Source: Oscheius tipulae (Eukaryota; Nematoda; Chromadorea; Rhabditida; Rhabditidae). Taken from it: a stretch of 64,000 nucleotides of DNA. This document shows positions 33,858 to 46,159 of this stretch, piece by piece. The notes beneath the pieces were generated by a model. That model made no database searches. It was not told the origin of the DNA and saw only the letters and a list, made by a program, of their open reading frames with translations. Every line of letters starts with the position of its first letter. The stretch's first letter is position 1. The stretch covers positions 558,001 through 622,000 of the forward strand of contig JASJZH010000003.1 in assembly GCA_037178975.1 (NCBI GenBank). The letters run 5' to 3'. Made by a program: the position numbers and the translations under genes.

Positions 33858-36800
33858 TCACGGCTGACTCTGACTTTCCAACTCGATCGGTGTGACCGTA
33901 TTGTGTCGTCCTATCGGTGGCAGCGGAGCCGGGACTATACTACCTGAAAAATTATGGTTACTGTAGGTACTGTATCCAAAGAAAGCACTTCAAACCGGGT
34001 GTGTTAGTCAGCCACTTCAAGCCCAAAATCCCTTGTCATTCACTCTTACCTGTACTTCTACACTATAGAACCTGGAAAGATTGTATCAGAACTAGTAGTA
34101 AGAGACATAGAGGCAGGGTAAACTTACCACGTCCTGAATAGGCCACATCGTTGGCTGTGGTGTCCTTGGGAGTCCCATTGTTACTCCGTCTCCAGGGCTC
34201 TCCTTCAGCTGTACCGTTTCGCTGGGTGGTCTGTTGCTTTCCACTGAAAAGACGACTTTGTTTCAAAACTTCTTGAGATTTAAATTCTATCACGAAAACA
34301 TCACAAGGGCACTATTCATTAGTCTGGTCTAGAACCTCGTTCCCTTCGGCTTAGCTAGCCCTATTGTCCAGTTCCTATACTCTCGAAAGTTTCTTATCCT
34401 GCTCTTGTTCCTGCTGAGTATCCAAAGTATGACAAAGTTCTACAGTTCCATAACATAGAGACCCTAATAGTAACTTGTCCCTAGAGTTCTAGCAGTCTAT
34501 CCCTCTGTACTATAACTCTTGAACAGAACTTCCCAAGGCCCTACTCGACTCTCGAAATTACTGTTGGTTAGCAACTGCTGAACTCTACGGTCCTTGTAGT
34601 CTTTGTGAAGTTTTCCAGTTTATTACGGTCAGTGGTATACTCTTTATTGACTACCAAGCTTCTCGGTTGAAATGTCCCTGTTCCGAACTATAGAATGTCA
34701 ATGTTGGATGATAAATGTTAAAGCCTGTGATAATGACTACTTTTTTGTCTCACAGATCTCTTAGACTGTACCACTTTACAGTCGACCTCAAACAGGAACA
34801 CACCCTGGTGTCCGAGATAGAGACCTGGGCTGCCCCAAAACATCGCTTTTTTAATCTGTACTCTTGGTTCAAGACTGAAAATAGTAGTCTATAGGGAAAT
34901 GCCTCCCCTACTGTCATTCTCACCTATATTAAAGTTGGCGAACTTTTGACAGTATGGTTCAAGAATGGCAATCAAGTTCAAGACATCGGGTTAGGAATGC
35001 GACAGTTCGATTATACACTCTCCAAGTGAGTTCTCTTTTCTCTAAACCAACCACAACACGTCACACCACCACACGCAACTCACTTCTCGTACAACGGTAT
35101 GAACTGCAGGTCAGCTCTAGAACTACTGTTGAATGATCGAATCACCAATCCAGAGTAACAAGCCAAAGGGTAAGTGAACTCACTTTGACGTTGATCGGAC
35201 CCGACTCAGACAAGAGTCTGGGCTGTTTTGCCTCTCCTGATTCCGCTGGTGCGCGTGTTTCATATTGTGGTCTCGGACACAGACACGGCGGAGCATTGTC
35301 TTCTGGTCCTGCTTGGGTATTTCACTCAGCTTGTTCTTGTGCGGAGTCATGACGATCTCTTTGCGTTGACGGACCAGACTGAAAAACAGGAATTCAGAGA
35401 CAGAAACAGAGAGAGACAGGGAGACAGAGGAACAGAGAGACTGATACTAACTTGATCTTAGCCGCTGATCCCAGTAATGGATGAACAGATCTCTCAGCAC
35501 TCTCAAGTGAGTACAGAGGAGCAACTTTCTCCACTCCAGCAAAACTGTCCTTTCTTAGAGGTGGTCGCTTCTGTAGATGTTCCTCGACCATAGAGTAACC
35601 GGTCTGTGTTGTACTTTTGGACCTCTGTATCTCTGTACTCACAATCAGGTTCTTGTCTATGATGTAGTTGCTCTCCAGATCATCATCGTCTTCTCCCAAT
35701 GGGTTCAGTAAGGCTTCGGCCACTTTCATCCAACCCATGTAAACAATGAATTGTACCATTGTGGTCACAGGGAGCCAAAGGTCTATCTGAAGATAGTTCT
35801 GAACTGAAATGGAGAAAGAACTCACTCCACTCGGCTTGGGTCCTGTCACGATGAACTGGCGTCCGATGAGACAGATCAAAAAGTAGAATCGGACAGCTAG
35901 GAAGACAACTTGAGGGTACTGAAAAAGTCTTGATGACTTTCTGTCTGTCTGTCTCGGCTTCTCTGTCTCTCTGTTTCTTTGTCTCCGTCTCTCTACTTCT
36001 CTGTCTCACTTGTCGCTGTCTCTCTGTTCCTATGTCACTCTATTTCCCAGTTTCTCTGTCTCTCTGTCTGTCTGCCTCTCTCGACTCACCACCAGCGGTA
36101 CAGGAACCCAATCATATTTCAACAGAGAACTGAGCCCGTGACGGAATTTACTCATTTCTTCTATTAGCTTGTTCATCAGGTAGTAGCTCTCAATGGTTCC
36201 GGCCGTCTTGCACTCGTAGACAATCTCAATTGCCCATTGGACCGGGGCCCAGTACCTGAAACGGTGGTCTTGTTCTTTAAAGTAAGAGCTAGGACATACC
36301 TTGAGTAAGGATCCTTGATCTTTTCCAGGATTTCCATCTCGTCCTCGGTCATCAGGCCTGCAAGTTATCATTTTAGGTAACACCCGTATGACTAGAAAAT
36401 CGTCTCGATAATAGTTTGTTGTCACTCTCACATCTCCAGAACCCATGTCGAACCACCCGACAATGACATGATCATTTGTCATTAAGAAGGAAGATCCAGT
36501 TCCGCATTGACTGATTGTTACAACCCATGTTTCGGAAGTGTTCTTTCGGTCAAAGAGAAGCTATTTTGAGCTCTCTGCCTCTCTCACTCTAAACTCACCC
36601 GAAGCGGCCAGAGTATCAATAGTCGGAAATCGTTTCCTGACTTGAAGCGAGATGTCCCTCAAAACCAGTGCTTGGGTTAGGACCATGTATCGGACGAGAG
36701 TTCTCTTCAAAGACCTCGTCTCAGCGTCTCTTCCGCGGATGTAGGTACAGAAAAGACTGGCGGTGCTGAAATCACAAACAGTCTCTGTCTCTGTCTCTCA

Positions 36801-39656
36801 ATAACTGACTCTTCAATCCATCCGATCCCATTCAATATGGATCCCCATCTTCCAACCACGAATGAGACGAAGAATCCGAGCATGAAGGTCAGTGGAATGT
36901 TGCTGTCAAGCTTCGAGTCCAGATACTTGACAAGATTTTCGAAGACGCTGAAATATGAAGCTACATATCCCTTCTACTCATCCACATTGTCCCATACACA
37001 CACGCGAACAGGCTCCTGGGAATCTCTCAATCGCCGCGAGGCAACTCAATTACTCCGGCCTGATTCACCGTGGATTGCCGAGAGGAAATCTTCCCACAAA
37101 AAAAGAGAGAAGAAGACAAGTCCCTTGAGATTCCGCTCCCGAAAACTTTTGGACCACGTCCAAAAAGATTTGCTCCCGCGTGACTAAACTCTAATTGAGA
37201 CGACGGAAGATTCAAGAGAGAGAGACAGCGGATGGCATTCTCCCCGATTGGAGCAGGGTGGCATGGGTCAAATGGCGTCATTTTGAAAGTTTTTTCGTCG
37301 GAAAGAAGCAAAGCTTTATACAAACTATGTAACTTTGTAGCTCAATGGGATAGTTACAGACCAAGCTAATCCAAGCCCTGACAGCAAGGTCAAGCCAAAG
37401 CGCCTATACAACCAAATTTAACAATGCAAAGCTGAAAAACTATGTGTTTTTGTGAACTATGTTTGCATTGCTCTATAAAGTTGGCCCTGATCGAGAGCTA
37501 CAACTTTTCCGAACATCATTTTTCTTGAAACTAATATTCTGTACCCACCATAACCTCGACGGGAGGGTTTCAAACCAAAAACGGCACTGCATACCTTTGC
37601 GGCGTCTGTTCCGGGCTCAAACCTTGGTTTTTTAAGGTTTTTGTGTTCTGTAAACTTGTAGCCCGTATCAAAATCTACAACTTTGCAAGACATCATGTTG
37701 CTCGAAATTGCATTCTTGGACTTGAAAAGAGTTATTGGATTTTCTGGTTTGGGGTCGGTCGCCCTGTTACCCCCATACCATCTTCTCTCGGACCATTCCT
37801 ATATAGATAGGCACGCCCTTGTATATCAGCTCTCTAGCTGTATCATTCCTGCGGTACCCTCAGACTAGGATCGTTGTAGAACGAGTCTAACAAAGTAGCT
37901 TCGAGTGGTCTAGGGATACTAATACTAAGATTTTTTTTGTAAATACGGGGTTTGGCCTGGCACTTTTTACTTGCGGTGTTTTGGAAACATCTTATAAACA
38001 TCAGATTTGTTTAGTTTCAATAACGCTACTGTCTTTTTCGCTACAACTACCTGTCCAAAGACAGACTGAACTTACGTTTGTTTCTCCTCGTCCAGAATAT
38101 ATCTGTAGATGCATGAAATTGTCAGGAAGACCGCTGTCCAGCAGAAAAGCTGCCCGAGAACAGCCTGAAAGTTGTCATACATTTTCCTTCTTTCCTTCTT
38201 CATGCAGTCATAGAGACAGATAAAGAGACAGAAAGGGACAGACAGAGACTTTTCTTTGTTTTAGACCAAGTTCTCACGTTGCCCCTAAGCCCTCGATTGG
38301 AGTGGGATAAGCGGATCTCCCCCACCCCCACCCACATAAAATTTTAAGCAGAAGGAACAAAAAAGAAGCCTAAAGATGTTGTTATTTTTCACACCTGTGA
38401 CCCCCTTTTTTTGTCCTCCCGAGCAATTGGCTCATCCGCTCTGTGAACTCCTAGGTGCCAATCAATCTCAATCCGGCCCGCGATCAAAAATCGCCCGAAA
38501 AACTCCAATTGAAAATGTAGCAACCCTTGTCATTATGCTCCAGTCGACTGCTTTCCAGACTATTGGACTAAGACTAGAGGCCTATCATCAATAATGCCCC
38601 TCTAATAGTCGGGCTCGCTGACATGTGGACAAGTTTTTTTTCTAGCAGTTGAGAGTTACCAAAACTGAATTTCTGGAGCAAAAAACTGGTCAGAGGGTTT
38701 CGGTCTATAAAAGTGTCAAGTCTTTTTCGGGTCGTTTTGATAATTGACTTTGTTGGGAAAAGTTTCGTCTAGTGGTACAGTTTAACCCAAAGTTTCCAAT
38801 CCTGTTAACGACTGTTGAGTTTGGACATGAGTGCGAAAAGTTGTGCTACAAACCTGTCATCTCTATCAAACCAGAGTTTGCTTGTCCGACCGAAAACCTG
38901 TATGAGACCAAACCCGTGGAACACTCAAAGTTCTGTGTTGTGAAACTCACACGTTAGACCTTTGAAACTCTTACTTTTGGACCATCAAAAATGTTATGGA
39001 TATTATTGTGGTTCGAATGAATTTTTTACTGAGGTGGTACGGGATCCGAAGGTAAGGTAGTAGAAGGAAATGGATCATATCCTAAGTCTAAGTATGCAAT
39101 GTAATATCTGGTACCGGTCCAGAGCCTGTCTTTTATCACAAAACAGACTCTTATGCAATCTACACCTGGGATTAAAAGGAGCAGGGACAGAGAGACAATT
39201 GTACCCCATTTCTTTAGACTAACTGGTGAGAAGAAGAGGACGTCACGTGGAAGGAGCGTCAACCGAAATCAAAAAGTGGTATAGGGACTGGTGCTAACTT
39301 GGATCTCATCCCTCTCTGTCAATAGCAATTTTATCTAATGAACGGATTTGGGCAAGAATCTTGGCTTTCAGCCATACCTTCCCTGTATGGAACAGTAACC
39401 CTATCAGCGCCGAAGTCTTTTCAAACTATCTACGCTGCGAAGTTTGTTGGTAACAGTCTCGCTAGTAAGGTCTCGGTCAACAACACGTTCCCACAACTGA
39501 TGGATGGATAAGGAAATAGTCTACGGAAATATTAAAACTCCCAAAAATTCGAAGAAAACGACTCACCTTCCAGACACTGCCTCTCCATCGGAATAGTAGC
39601 TTGGCGAAGCTCTTGAACGTGGTCTGTGACACGTCAAGCGTGTAGGACACGGTCAT
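33858..39656 (-). CDS. bestrophin-family anion channel
   Basis: Bestrophins are pentameric calcium-gated chloride channels of the plasma membrane. The first exon (39656-39567) starts MTVSYTLDVSQTTF and contains LLFRWRGSVWK, the family N-terminus. Then 38164-38076 (CWTAVFLTISCIYRYIL, helix 1), 36947-36810 (IPLTFMLGFFVSFVVGRW, pore neck region), 36765-36599 (LVRYMVL…VRKRFPT), 36357-36300, 36255-36090 (YWAPVQWA; YDWVPVPLV), 35918-35643 (FLICLIGRQFI; GWMKVAEALLNPLGEDDDD, the calcium clasp acids, then ESNYIIDKN) and 35620-35450. The tail is Ser/Lys-rich and poorly conserved (about 35380-35205, 34250-34127, 33944-33858 with TGA). The 1.4-kb first intron carries two unexplained small open frames. 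Confidence 0.88.
37475..37990. repeat. dispersed repeat R1 inside a bestrophin intron
   Basis: R1 words present in order: GCCCTGATCGAGA, AACTTTTCCGAACATCA, ACTTTGCAAGACATCA, AAGAGTTATTGGA, ACCATCTTCTCTCGG, ATCGTTGTAGAACGAGTCTA and GGGTTTGGCCTGGCA. Lies between the exon ending 38076 and the exon starting 36947. Confidence 0.65.
38772..38957 (+). CDS. small Cys-containing open frame nested in the bestrophin intron
   Basis: Open frame of about 60 residues (FNPKFPILLTTVEFGHECEK…, with four Cys) ending TAG at 38957. A TATAAA lies at 38706-38711. There is no ATG at the start; it could be the second exon of a nested gene on the opposite strand (TGGTACAG precedes it as a possible acceptor). No family recognised. 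Confidence 0.25.
   Translation: MVQFNPKFPILLTTVEFGHECEKLCYKPVISIKPEFACPTENLYETKPVEHSKFCVVKLTR
39026..39175 (-). CDS. possible nested exon, unknown
   Basis: After a pyrimidine-rich stretch of CTGTCTCT type ending TTTTAATCCCAG, the minus strand is open from about 39171 to a TAA at 39026 (motifs RVCFVIKDRLW and YYIAYLDLGYDPFP). It lies in the first bestrophin intron on the same strand, so it could be an alternative exon or a separate small gene. Confidence 0.25.
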   Translation of the reverse strand, partial: LIPGVDCIRVCFVIKDRLWTGTRYYIAYLDLGYDPFPSTTLPSDPVPPQ

Positions 39657-40888
39657 CCAGAAGCGCGCCAAAATGGGTAATAGTATTGAGGAGAGCAGTG
39701 TTCAAGATAAAGACACAGAGTGTGGGCGAATATGGAGGGGCCAATTGTTCTCTGTGAGGAGGGCGGTTGGATAGAGAGAATGAGAATGACTTTGATGGAC
39801 TACCGGAAGACAGGAGAAGGAGAGAGTTGGGGAGCAGTGAGCCATGTTTTGAGGGGAGAGTCACTTTTAGTCGCTTAAGATAAAGGGGAACGCTGGTCCG
39901 GGGAAAGAGAGACAGCCCGAGGGGGCATGGGAGAAAGAAGGCGGGACCTCCTTGGGGTTTCCAAGAGGATCCAAAGATTTTGCTGTGGAATATTTCATGA
40001 TATTGGGGAACGGAATGTGGCAAAGATGAAGGGGGAAGCCTATCTCTCTCTCTCTTGATCTCTCTCTGTATTTCTGTATCTCTGTCTCACTGTCTCTTTG
40101 CCACCAATGCACCCGATACAAGACTTCTGCAACAAAACAACCTGAAACCCTTCTCAAAAATGCATAAAAGAGGCGCGGAAAAAGTCGATGAATTTATAAC
40201 ACTCAATCAGGGACAAACAAATTGACTCTCTCCCTCCAATCAAGAGTCAAAAACAAGAGAGTACGTGAAGACTGATATCCCAGGAAGGGAAGAGGGAGGT
40301 CGCTAGACCACGTCAACCTATTTCTAGATGAGTCTCTCGCATAATGACTGACTAGGAAATCGGGGTGAGTGCAACAAACTTCCAAGAAGTACTTTTGGTC
40401 GCACCCCTCCTTTCTCGGGTAAAATTTGGGTTCGAGCTGCACCCGTATTTTCTGACGCGTCCTTTAAGAGAGAAACAGAGACGATATCTGAGAGACAGAG
40501 AGACAGCATCTCTATACCACCACTTCTCTTTCTCTGGGTTCAAAGACGACTCTTCTACTCCAGTGACCATCAATAAAACTGCCACTTTTTTTTTTAATAT
40601 CTCCTCCTGTCTTTCCCATACGGAATCGTTTTTATGTCCTCTACTTACTATGCGCACATTTGTCCTCTTCTCTCCCGCCCTCGGTTATATGACATATAAA
40701 CATCCAACTGCCTCCGATTCCCTGAAGGAAAGACAAAGGAAAGGGAGAAACAGCTTACTTCTTGTTTGAAATTTGAGCGCCAGCGCAGTAAGAACCAGTT
40801 TTTGAGCATCTGTTAACATGAGTCAGGGGAGGGGAACGCCAGGAAGCCATAGGATAAGAGATCAGAGGCTAGGAAAGTTTGGAACTGC

Positions 40889-41363
40889 GACAGTACGGGT
40901 TATAAATGTATACCCGCCATTAAGGTTGGCGAGATAGTACGGGGTAGAAATCGACGAACTCGGAGAACTGAGCGTTTACGGACGCAATAATTAGAGTTGA
41001 ACTTCTGAGACAGTACGGGATGACATTCTCAAATAGCAAACGGGACGGAAGATCTGAAGCTGCGATTATACGAAAGAGGACCTATGACACCTCAAAACAA
41101 GTTAGATTCCGGGATAGTACAGGTATTGCATTATGTCACTAAACAGATATGAGAGCCCCTCGAAGTAACTGTCTCTGAACAGAACAGAGTGAAAAAAGCG
41201 ACACAGTACGGGGTGAGAAACTATGACAGTTTCAAAGTTGGGCGCTAAGACAGTACGGGTATTGCGTTACGTCACTGAACTGAACTGAGGGTCCCTCGCT
41301 GAGAGAGTACGGGAGAGACACTTTTGAACGTGGCAGAAAAGTGTGGATGCCGAGGCAGTACGG
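40889..41363. repeat. spaced degenerate array of GACAGTACGGG
   Basis: Nine matches to GACAGTACGGG or one- to four-base variants at about 40889, 40932, 41009, 41064, 41113, 41200, 41249, 41303 and 41354, spaced 43-87 bp. The DNA between matches is mostly unlike, apart from one local duplication (TATTGC(A/G)TTA(T/C)GTCACT after the fifth and seventh copies). A smaller cluster lies at 32.84-32.98 kb. Confidence 0.7.
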
Positions 41364-42689
41364 ATTCTCAAATTCTAGAAATATCAAAATCCCGAACGTC
41401 ATGCAACAACGAATCGATAAATATCAGAGTCTGGGGAGACAACATCAAGAGATTGATACTATTTTCTGGAGAAAGATTGAGTGTAGAGCCCGGAACTCAA
41501 TTCTCTGTTTATTGCTTTGCCAGGTGGGAAATCACTGTTCAAGGTTCTCTCTGATTCAATTTGTTTGTAGTATTCACAGTCTAACAATATGCTATGAACT
41601 GACAATGAGAGATAGAGACAGAGAGACAGATAGACAGAAAGATATAGAGATAGAGAAACAGAGACATAGAGAGACACAAGACGAGTACTCTATGCAAAAA
41701 GTTCTGAGCCCTCCAATCAACCCCTCTTCCCACGAGTGCAACTAGCATCCTTAACAGGCCGCTACATAAGGTGCCCTTAATACCAAACTGCGCCCAGGAA
41801 TGAGCCTGTTCCCCTATACAAAAATTTGAAGCAGCCTCATAACTGAGAGAAGAAGAAGCCCATGAAGAGAATGAGAAGGGAGAGCCCCTGAGGCTACGAG
41901 GCTAAAGGGGCGGGACGCCAAAGACGGGAGAGCTGGAAGGGAAAGAGAGAAGCCAAACCGAACAGCTGTCTTTTGGTTTAGTCGTTGGCTCTTGCGCAGA
42001 CACTTCTCGGGGTCATAAACATTATGAGAGGGGAATGAACATCAATTGGGGTGATGAGTGAGGAATATATAAGGTTTCGGGAGGTACTGCACACTGGGAA
42101 AGAGACAGAGACAAGTCTACTGACTGAAAGATCCTAAGATCACCAATCCTTCACTCGTGAAAAGCCTAACCACTGATTACCGTCTCCTATTCATAAGAAT
42201 AGAAAAGATGACAGACCTGGGACAGACTAATCGCTCGAAGACTACACTCAGTTCAGTTTTCTATCTTCTGCAAAACTACGACTCTGTCTCTTGAGGTAAT
42301 GGACACCTCTTCGAGCCATAAACACAGCTGTCAGCTGGCTGTGGCCGGCCAGTGCGGCGCCTCGAGTCGAGCCGTCGGAGAGCAACAAAAGCCATAATAT
42401 TATGAGAAGGTGTAACTAATTGCCCTGAAAGTTTAGAAATTTTTTGGGAGATAGTTTACGTTAAGCTGATTGTATCCACCCTCCATTTGGAGCCTATTAG
42501 GGAAGGGAAATGGAGGTGAGGGTGGGTAGAATCAGGGAGAAGAAGTAAACAGGGAAGCTTTTCACCTCTTTCACTTCCTAGAAGAAAGTACAGCTATATA
42601 ACCGAGAAGGTACGGGGGAGAACAAGATACGAGTACGATGAAATTTTCAAATGGGAACTGAGATTTTTTGGTCGAAAACCCGACTTTCT

Positions 42690-43145
42690 AGTCACGCGAT
42701 GTTCGCAAAAGTTGTAGCCCTGATCAAACACTACAACGTTGCAAAGCATGGTTAAGCTGAAAACTCACTTGGAGAACTTGTTTCATGATCTAAGAGTCAA
42801 TTTCAAGTCAAAAAAGCTTCACAGGTCGAAACGCAGATTTTTCAGTTTTTACATGTTGTAAAAAGTAGTAGCCCATATTAAAATCCACAACTTTGCAGAG
42901 CATTACGTTGCTCGGAAATGCTTTCTTGGACCCGAAAAGAGTTATTTAGTTTTACTACTGGGCTCGATCGCTCGTGTCACCCCCGTACCATCTTCTCTCG
43001 AACCATTCCCTATATAATTAGGCGCGCTCATGGTGATATACTTGCGGTACTCTCAGACCATGATCGTTGTAGACGAGTAGCTTCGAGAATGGTCTAGGAA
43101 AAAATACTGCTTTTTGAAGAAAACAGGGCTCTGGCTTGTTGTTAA
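42690..43145. repeat. dispersed repeat R1, long copy
   Basis: Shares with the other R1 copies AGCCCTGATCAAAC, ACTTTGCAGAGCAT, TTCTTGGACCCGAAAAGAG, TTATTTAGTTTTACTACTGG, ACCATCTTCTCTCG, ACCATGATCGTTGTAGA and ATACTGCTTTTTG. It ends about 300 bp from the LEA-like gene. Confidence 0.7.
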
Positions 43146-43434
43146 GTCAGAGCCCTTTTTTCTTACCGAGTTTTGTAAACAACTTGTAATCAAAAACTGC
43201 TCAGTACTTCCAGTCTTACCCTGCGTGGGATCACATGTGGCACATGCACCTGCTGATCCTGAAATTGTCCACATGGCCAAGTTGCAAGCAAAAATATCTA
43301 TAAACAAAATCCGAAGCTGTCTCTCTGTCGAACCTGTCTCTAGCTGGATCACATTGGTCAGAGCCATATCAGAACCACCCTTTATTTATTACGTACAAAA
43401 TATCTACAAAAATCTCAATGTACACACATCTTTT

Positions 43435-44907
43435 TTACTTTCCACCGAGCCACTTTTGGGCACGGTCCATGACCTTCTCGGTAGACTCCATCATCTTTTC
43501 AGCGGCATGCTTGATGCCTTCCATGGCTCCGCCACCAGCCTCCTTGACCTTGTCGGTAGCGCTTTTTGTGGAAGAGCTCTTCTTACCGATGTTATCGAGG
43601 GCTTCGCGAGTAATCTTTTCTCGCTTGGCAGCGTCGGTGGGGTTCTTGAAACCGCCGGGAATCTCACCGGCAGCATCCATGGAGGTGGCTTGACCGGTGT
43701 CGACGGCACTGTCCTTGACCTGAAATGGTATGAGTTGGACAGAAGGACAGGAAGTGCGGCTAGTCGGGTGTCTCTGCCTCTCTCTGTCTAGTTCTAAATT
43801 TTATGAGTTAAGCAGTGACTACCCTCTCTACAGTGCTTTCACTCCCACCTTCTCCTGTTCTCCACCGACCTGTTCAAGCCCAGTAGTATGAAGTTGACGG
43901 GTTTGTGAGATGGTTGTCTTCTGGCCCTGTTTCGGCATTCCAGCCGGATTTTTGAATCCAAGAGGTCCACCAGCTCCATCGGTACGGATGTTCTCAGCAG
44001 GAGCCTCTGGCTCCCTCACAGCATTTCTGTCACGCTGACGATCACCCTTCTTTTCCTTTCCTTCTTTGGCAACTTCCTGGGCCTGCTTGAAGCCCATACT
44101 GCCGACCTGCTTGGTTCCTTCCTTAATCTTTCCGGCCGGGGTGTCGACATCTGTAAATTATAAAGATTCCCAAGCTAGTCCCTGTCCCATTTTGTCACAC
44201 TTTATTCTCTCAATAATATGACACTCAAATCCTCTGTTTAGCCAGTCGGAGCGACCAAAAATTTGACTGTCAACATCAACAGAGAACGTGTGCAGAAGAT
44301 TCGAGAGGGCGCGTGGTCAACAAGACTGGGATCGATTAACGTTTTAGGAGGTAAATATTGAGAAGTGTACAACAGGACTGAAACAATGTTGGCCTTGTAG
44401 CACTTTTTACAGTTTGGATGAGGTACGGAGTGCTCTGTGAAGTAGAGCTTACAGTTGAGTTCACGTTGGAAGCGCGTATGCATGCTTGTCTCTCTGTCTC
44501 CCAGTCACTTGACGGGGAGTCAGTGACACAGAGAGAAGATCATAGACATACCATCAACGGGAGAGAGAGGGACAAATTGATGGATTTGTCTCTGATGCCA
44601 TCGTGGGATCAGAGACTTACTATCAAGCTTGAGACTACAAAATGTAGCCAAACTATTTCCCAGAGAGTCTCTGGCACTGTCTGTTCAGAAATTTGAACCG
44701 AGAGCACAGGATGCTAGCCTTCAGACAGTACTTATCTGACCATATTGGTAAGATTAAGAATAACCATGCCACAAGCTACCAATGGATTCACAACTGTGTT
44801 AACAAAGATTAAAAAAACTCACAATCACTTCCGAGCCACTTATTCTGTCCAATAGCTAGGCTCCTCTGAGCTAGACGAACAACTTGAGCACGAGACGTTG
44901 AGAGCAT
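43435..44907 (-). CDS. LEA-like protein A, about 217 residues
   Basis: Exons 44907-44823, 44150-43870 and 43719-43435 (TAA). The N-terminus MLSTSRAQVVRLAQRSLAIG is Arg/Ser-rich with no acids, like a mitochondrial targeting peptide. The body is very hydrophilic and rich in Ala, Lys, Glu, Gln and Gly: KIKEGTKQVG…FKQAQEVAKEGKEKK, two GFKNP motifs (PLGFKNPAG; GGFKNPTDAAKREK) and a C-terminal amphipathic helix (GGAMEGIKHAAEKMMESTEKV). This composition and the 11-residue-like periodicity are those of group 3 late-embryogenesis-abundant proteins, which protect membranes and proteins during desiccation. Exon 1 ends phase 1 with the join …SD-YVDTP, at the same place as in its neighbour LEA-like B. Assignment rests on composition, not on a strict motif. 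Confidence 0.65.
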
Positions 44908-45220
44908 TTTTTGAAATCTGACTGACTGACTGAGGCAGGCAGGATGTGTTGATGTTGTTGTGCGCGCTGGGCTCTCCTCCCCCTTTTGCCTCTTCAGTGT
45001 CCCGCGTTCGATAACATGTTTTGTTTACCAGGAGCTCGCGCAAGGTCTGCACTTTTGTTTTCCCCAAGGAGGAATATGAACTCTGTCTGGGTATAAGGTC
45101 CGATTGCGGCACAACATGCGCTTATAGAGAAACAGATAAACAGAGAGACAGAGAGACCTCCTGTCAGCTGTCTACACAAAACGTTTGATCAAATAGTTTA
45201 TCACACAATCTGTACAAAAA

Positions 45221-45645
45221 TCAGGCTAACCTCCCCAAAGTAATAATGTTCCTTGGGAAATCATCCTTTCTCTCGGTCATCTTCTGAGCTGTCTCAATCA
45301 TTTCTGCTTTACGAGCCCTGTCAGCCTCGGCCCTCTTGGTTGTCGCTTTGATGGAAGACGTAGCCAGTTCTTTGACTCTGTCAGCCCCGGTAGCTGCCAC
45401 AGCCTCTGTCAACTTGTCCCTTCCGTCCTCGACGGTATCCTTAAGATCACTTTGCTGATTTCCGGACAGAGCATTCCAGTTAACCTCATCGTTTCCGATG
45501 AACAGTTTGCTGGCAGCGTCGTCTGGGTTCTCGACGTCTGGAAATGAGTTGGGAGAGACAGAGACAGAAACTTACAGTCGTGATCAATTCCCATCGCCAG
45601 AGGCTTAGCAGCTTCATGAATACGAGTTCTTGCAGCATTGAACAT
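45221..45645 (-). CDS. LEA-like protein B, about 129 residues
   Basis: Exons 45645-45576 and 45537-45221 (TGA; a donor-like GGAGGTTAG just before leaves room for another exon). Starts MFNAARTRIHEAAKPLAMG, a basic amphipathic leader resembling that of LEA-like A, and exon 1 also ends phase 1 with HD-YVENPDD. The body is highly charged and helical: SDLKDTVEDGRDKLTEAVAA, RVKELATSSIKATTKRAEAD, RARKAEMIETAQKMTERKDD. Shared leader, intron position and orientation make A and B tandem relatives. Predicted to be a mitochondrial or cytosolic stress-protection protein; not proven. Confidence 0.6.
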
Positions 45646-46159
45646 TTTCCAGTCGGTTAGAAAGTCCGTTCTTTTTGGTCAAAACACGCGCCGGCTGTTT
45701 ATAACTAGGCGACGCTGTCTCGGTCACGTGGGCAGTGTCTGCCAAGGGGGAACACTGGGTAAAGAAACAACAAGCTCTGATCTTTGCTAGTGTGCCCAGT
45801 TTTCCTGTAGGTATAGCTATAAATCACTGAGACGCTTAGAGTTTGGTTCACAGATTATCTCGACTTTTTCTTTCTTAATATTCCGGTCTCGCCACCTTCG
45901 CGTAGCTATAAGTTGGATATCATTTCTTCGGGGCGGTTCCCCTTATCGAATTTTGATCCGAAAAAAGAATGCAGGAGACGACCGCGGGTATATTCTGTCT
46001 TTATGGCTCTATGAGCTCTTTCTGTCATTTTGTTACAAATTCAGGCTGCTGCTACGTGTGTTGCTAATACACTTATGACGTTCCTGGCAGGTATGCTATA
46101 GACGGTAATCAGACAGGACACAGCTTACAATGTTCCCGATACTACATCGACTACTAGTA

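Larger units (their letters stand above)
39657..43434. other. intergenic stretch upstream of bestrophin
   Basis: No supported gene. Holds the spaced TACGGG array (40889-41363), CTGTCTCT tracts near 40040-40100 and 41600-41680, and an R1 copy near its right end. A TATATAA with pyrimidine-rich flanks occurs at about 42066. Confidence 0.45.

Noticed and set aside
40889-41363. CRISPR array
   Set aside because: The repeated word is only 11 bp, spacing is irregular (43-87 bp) and the setting is eukaryotic.
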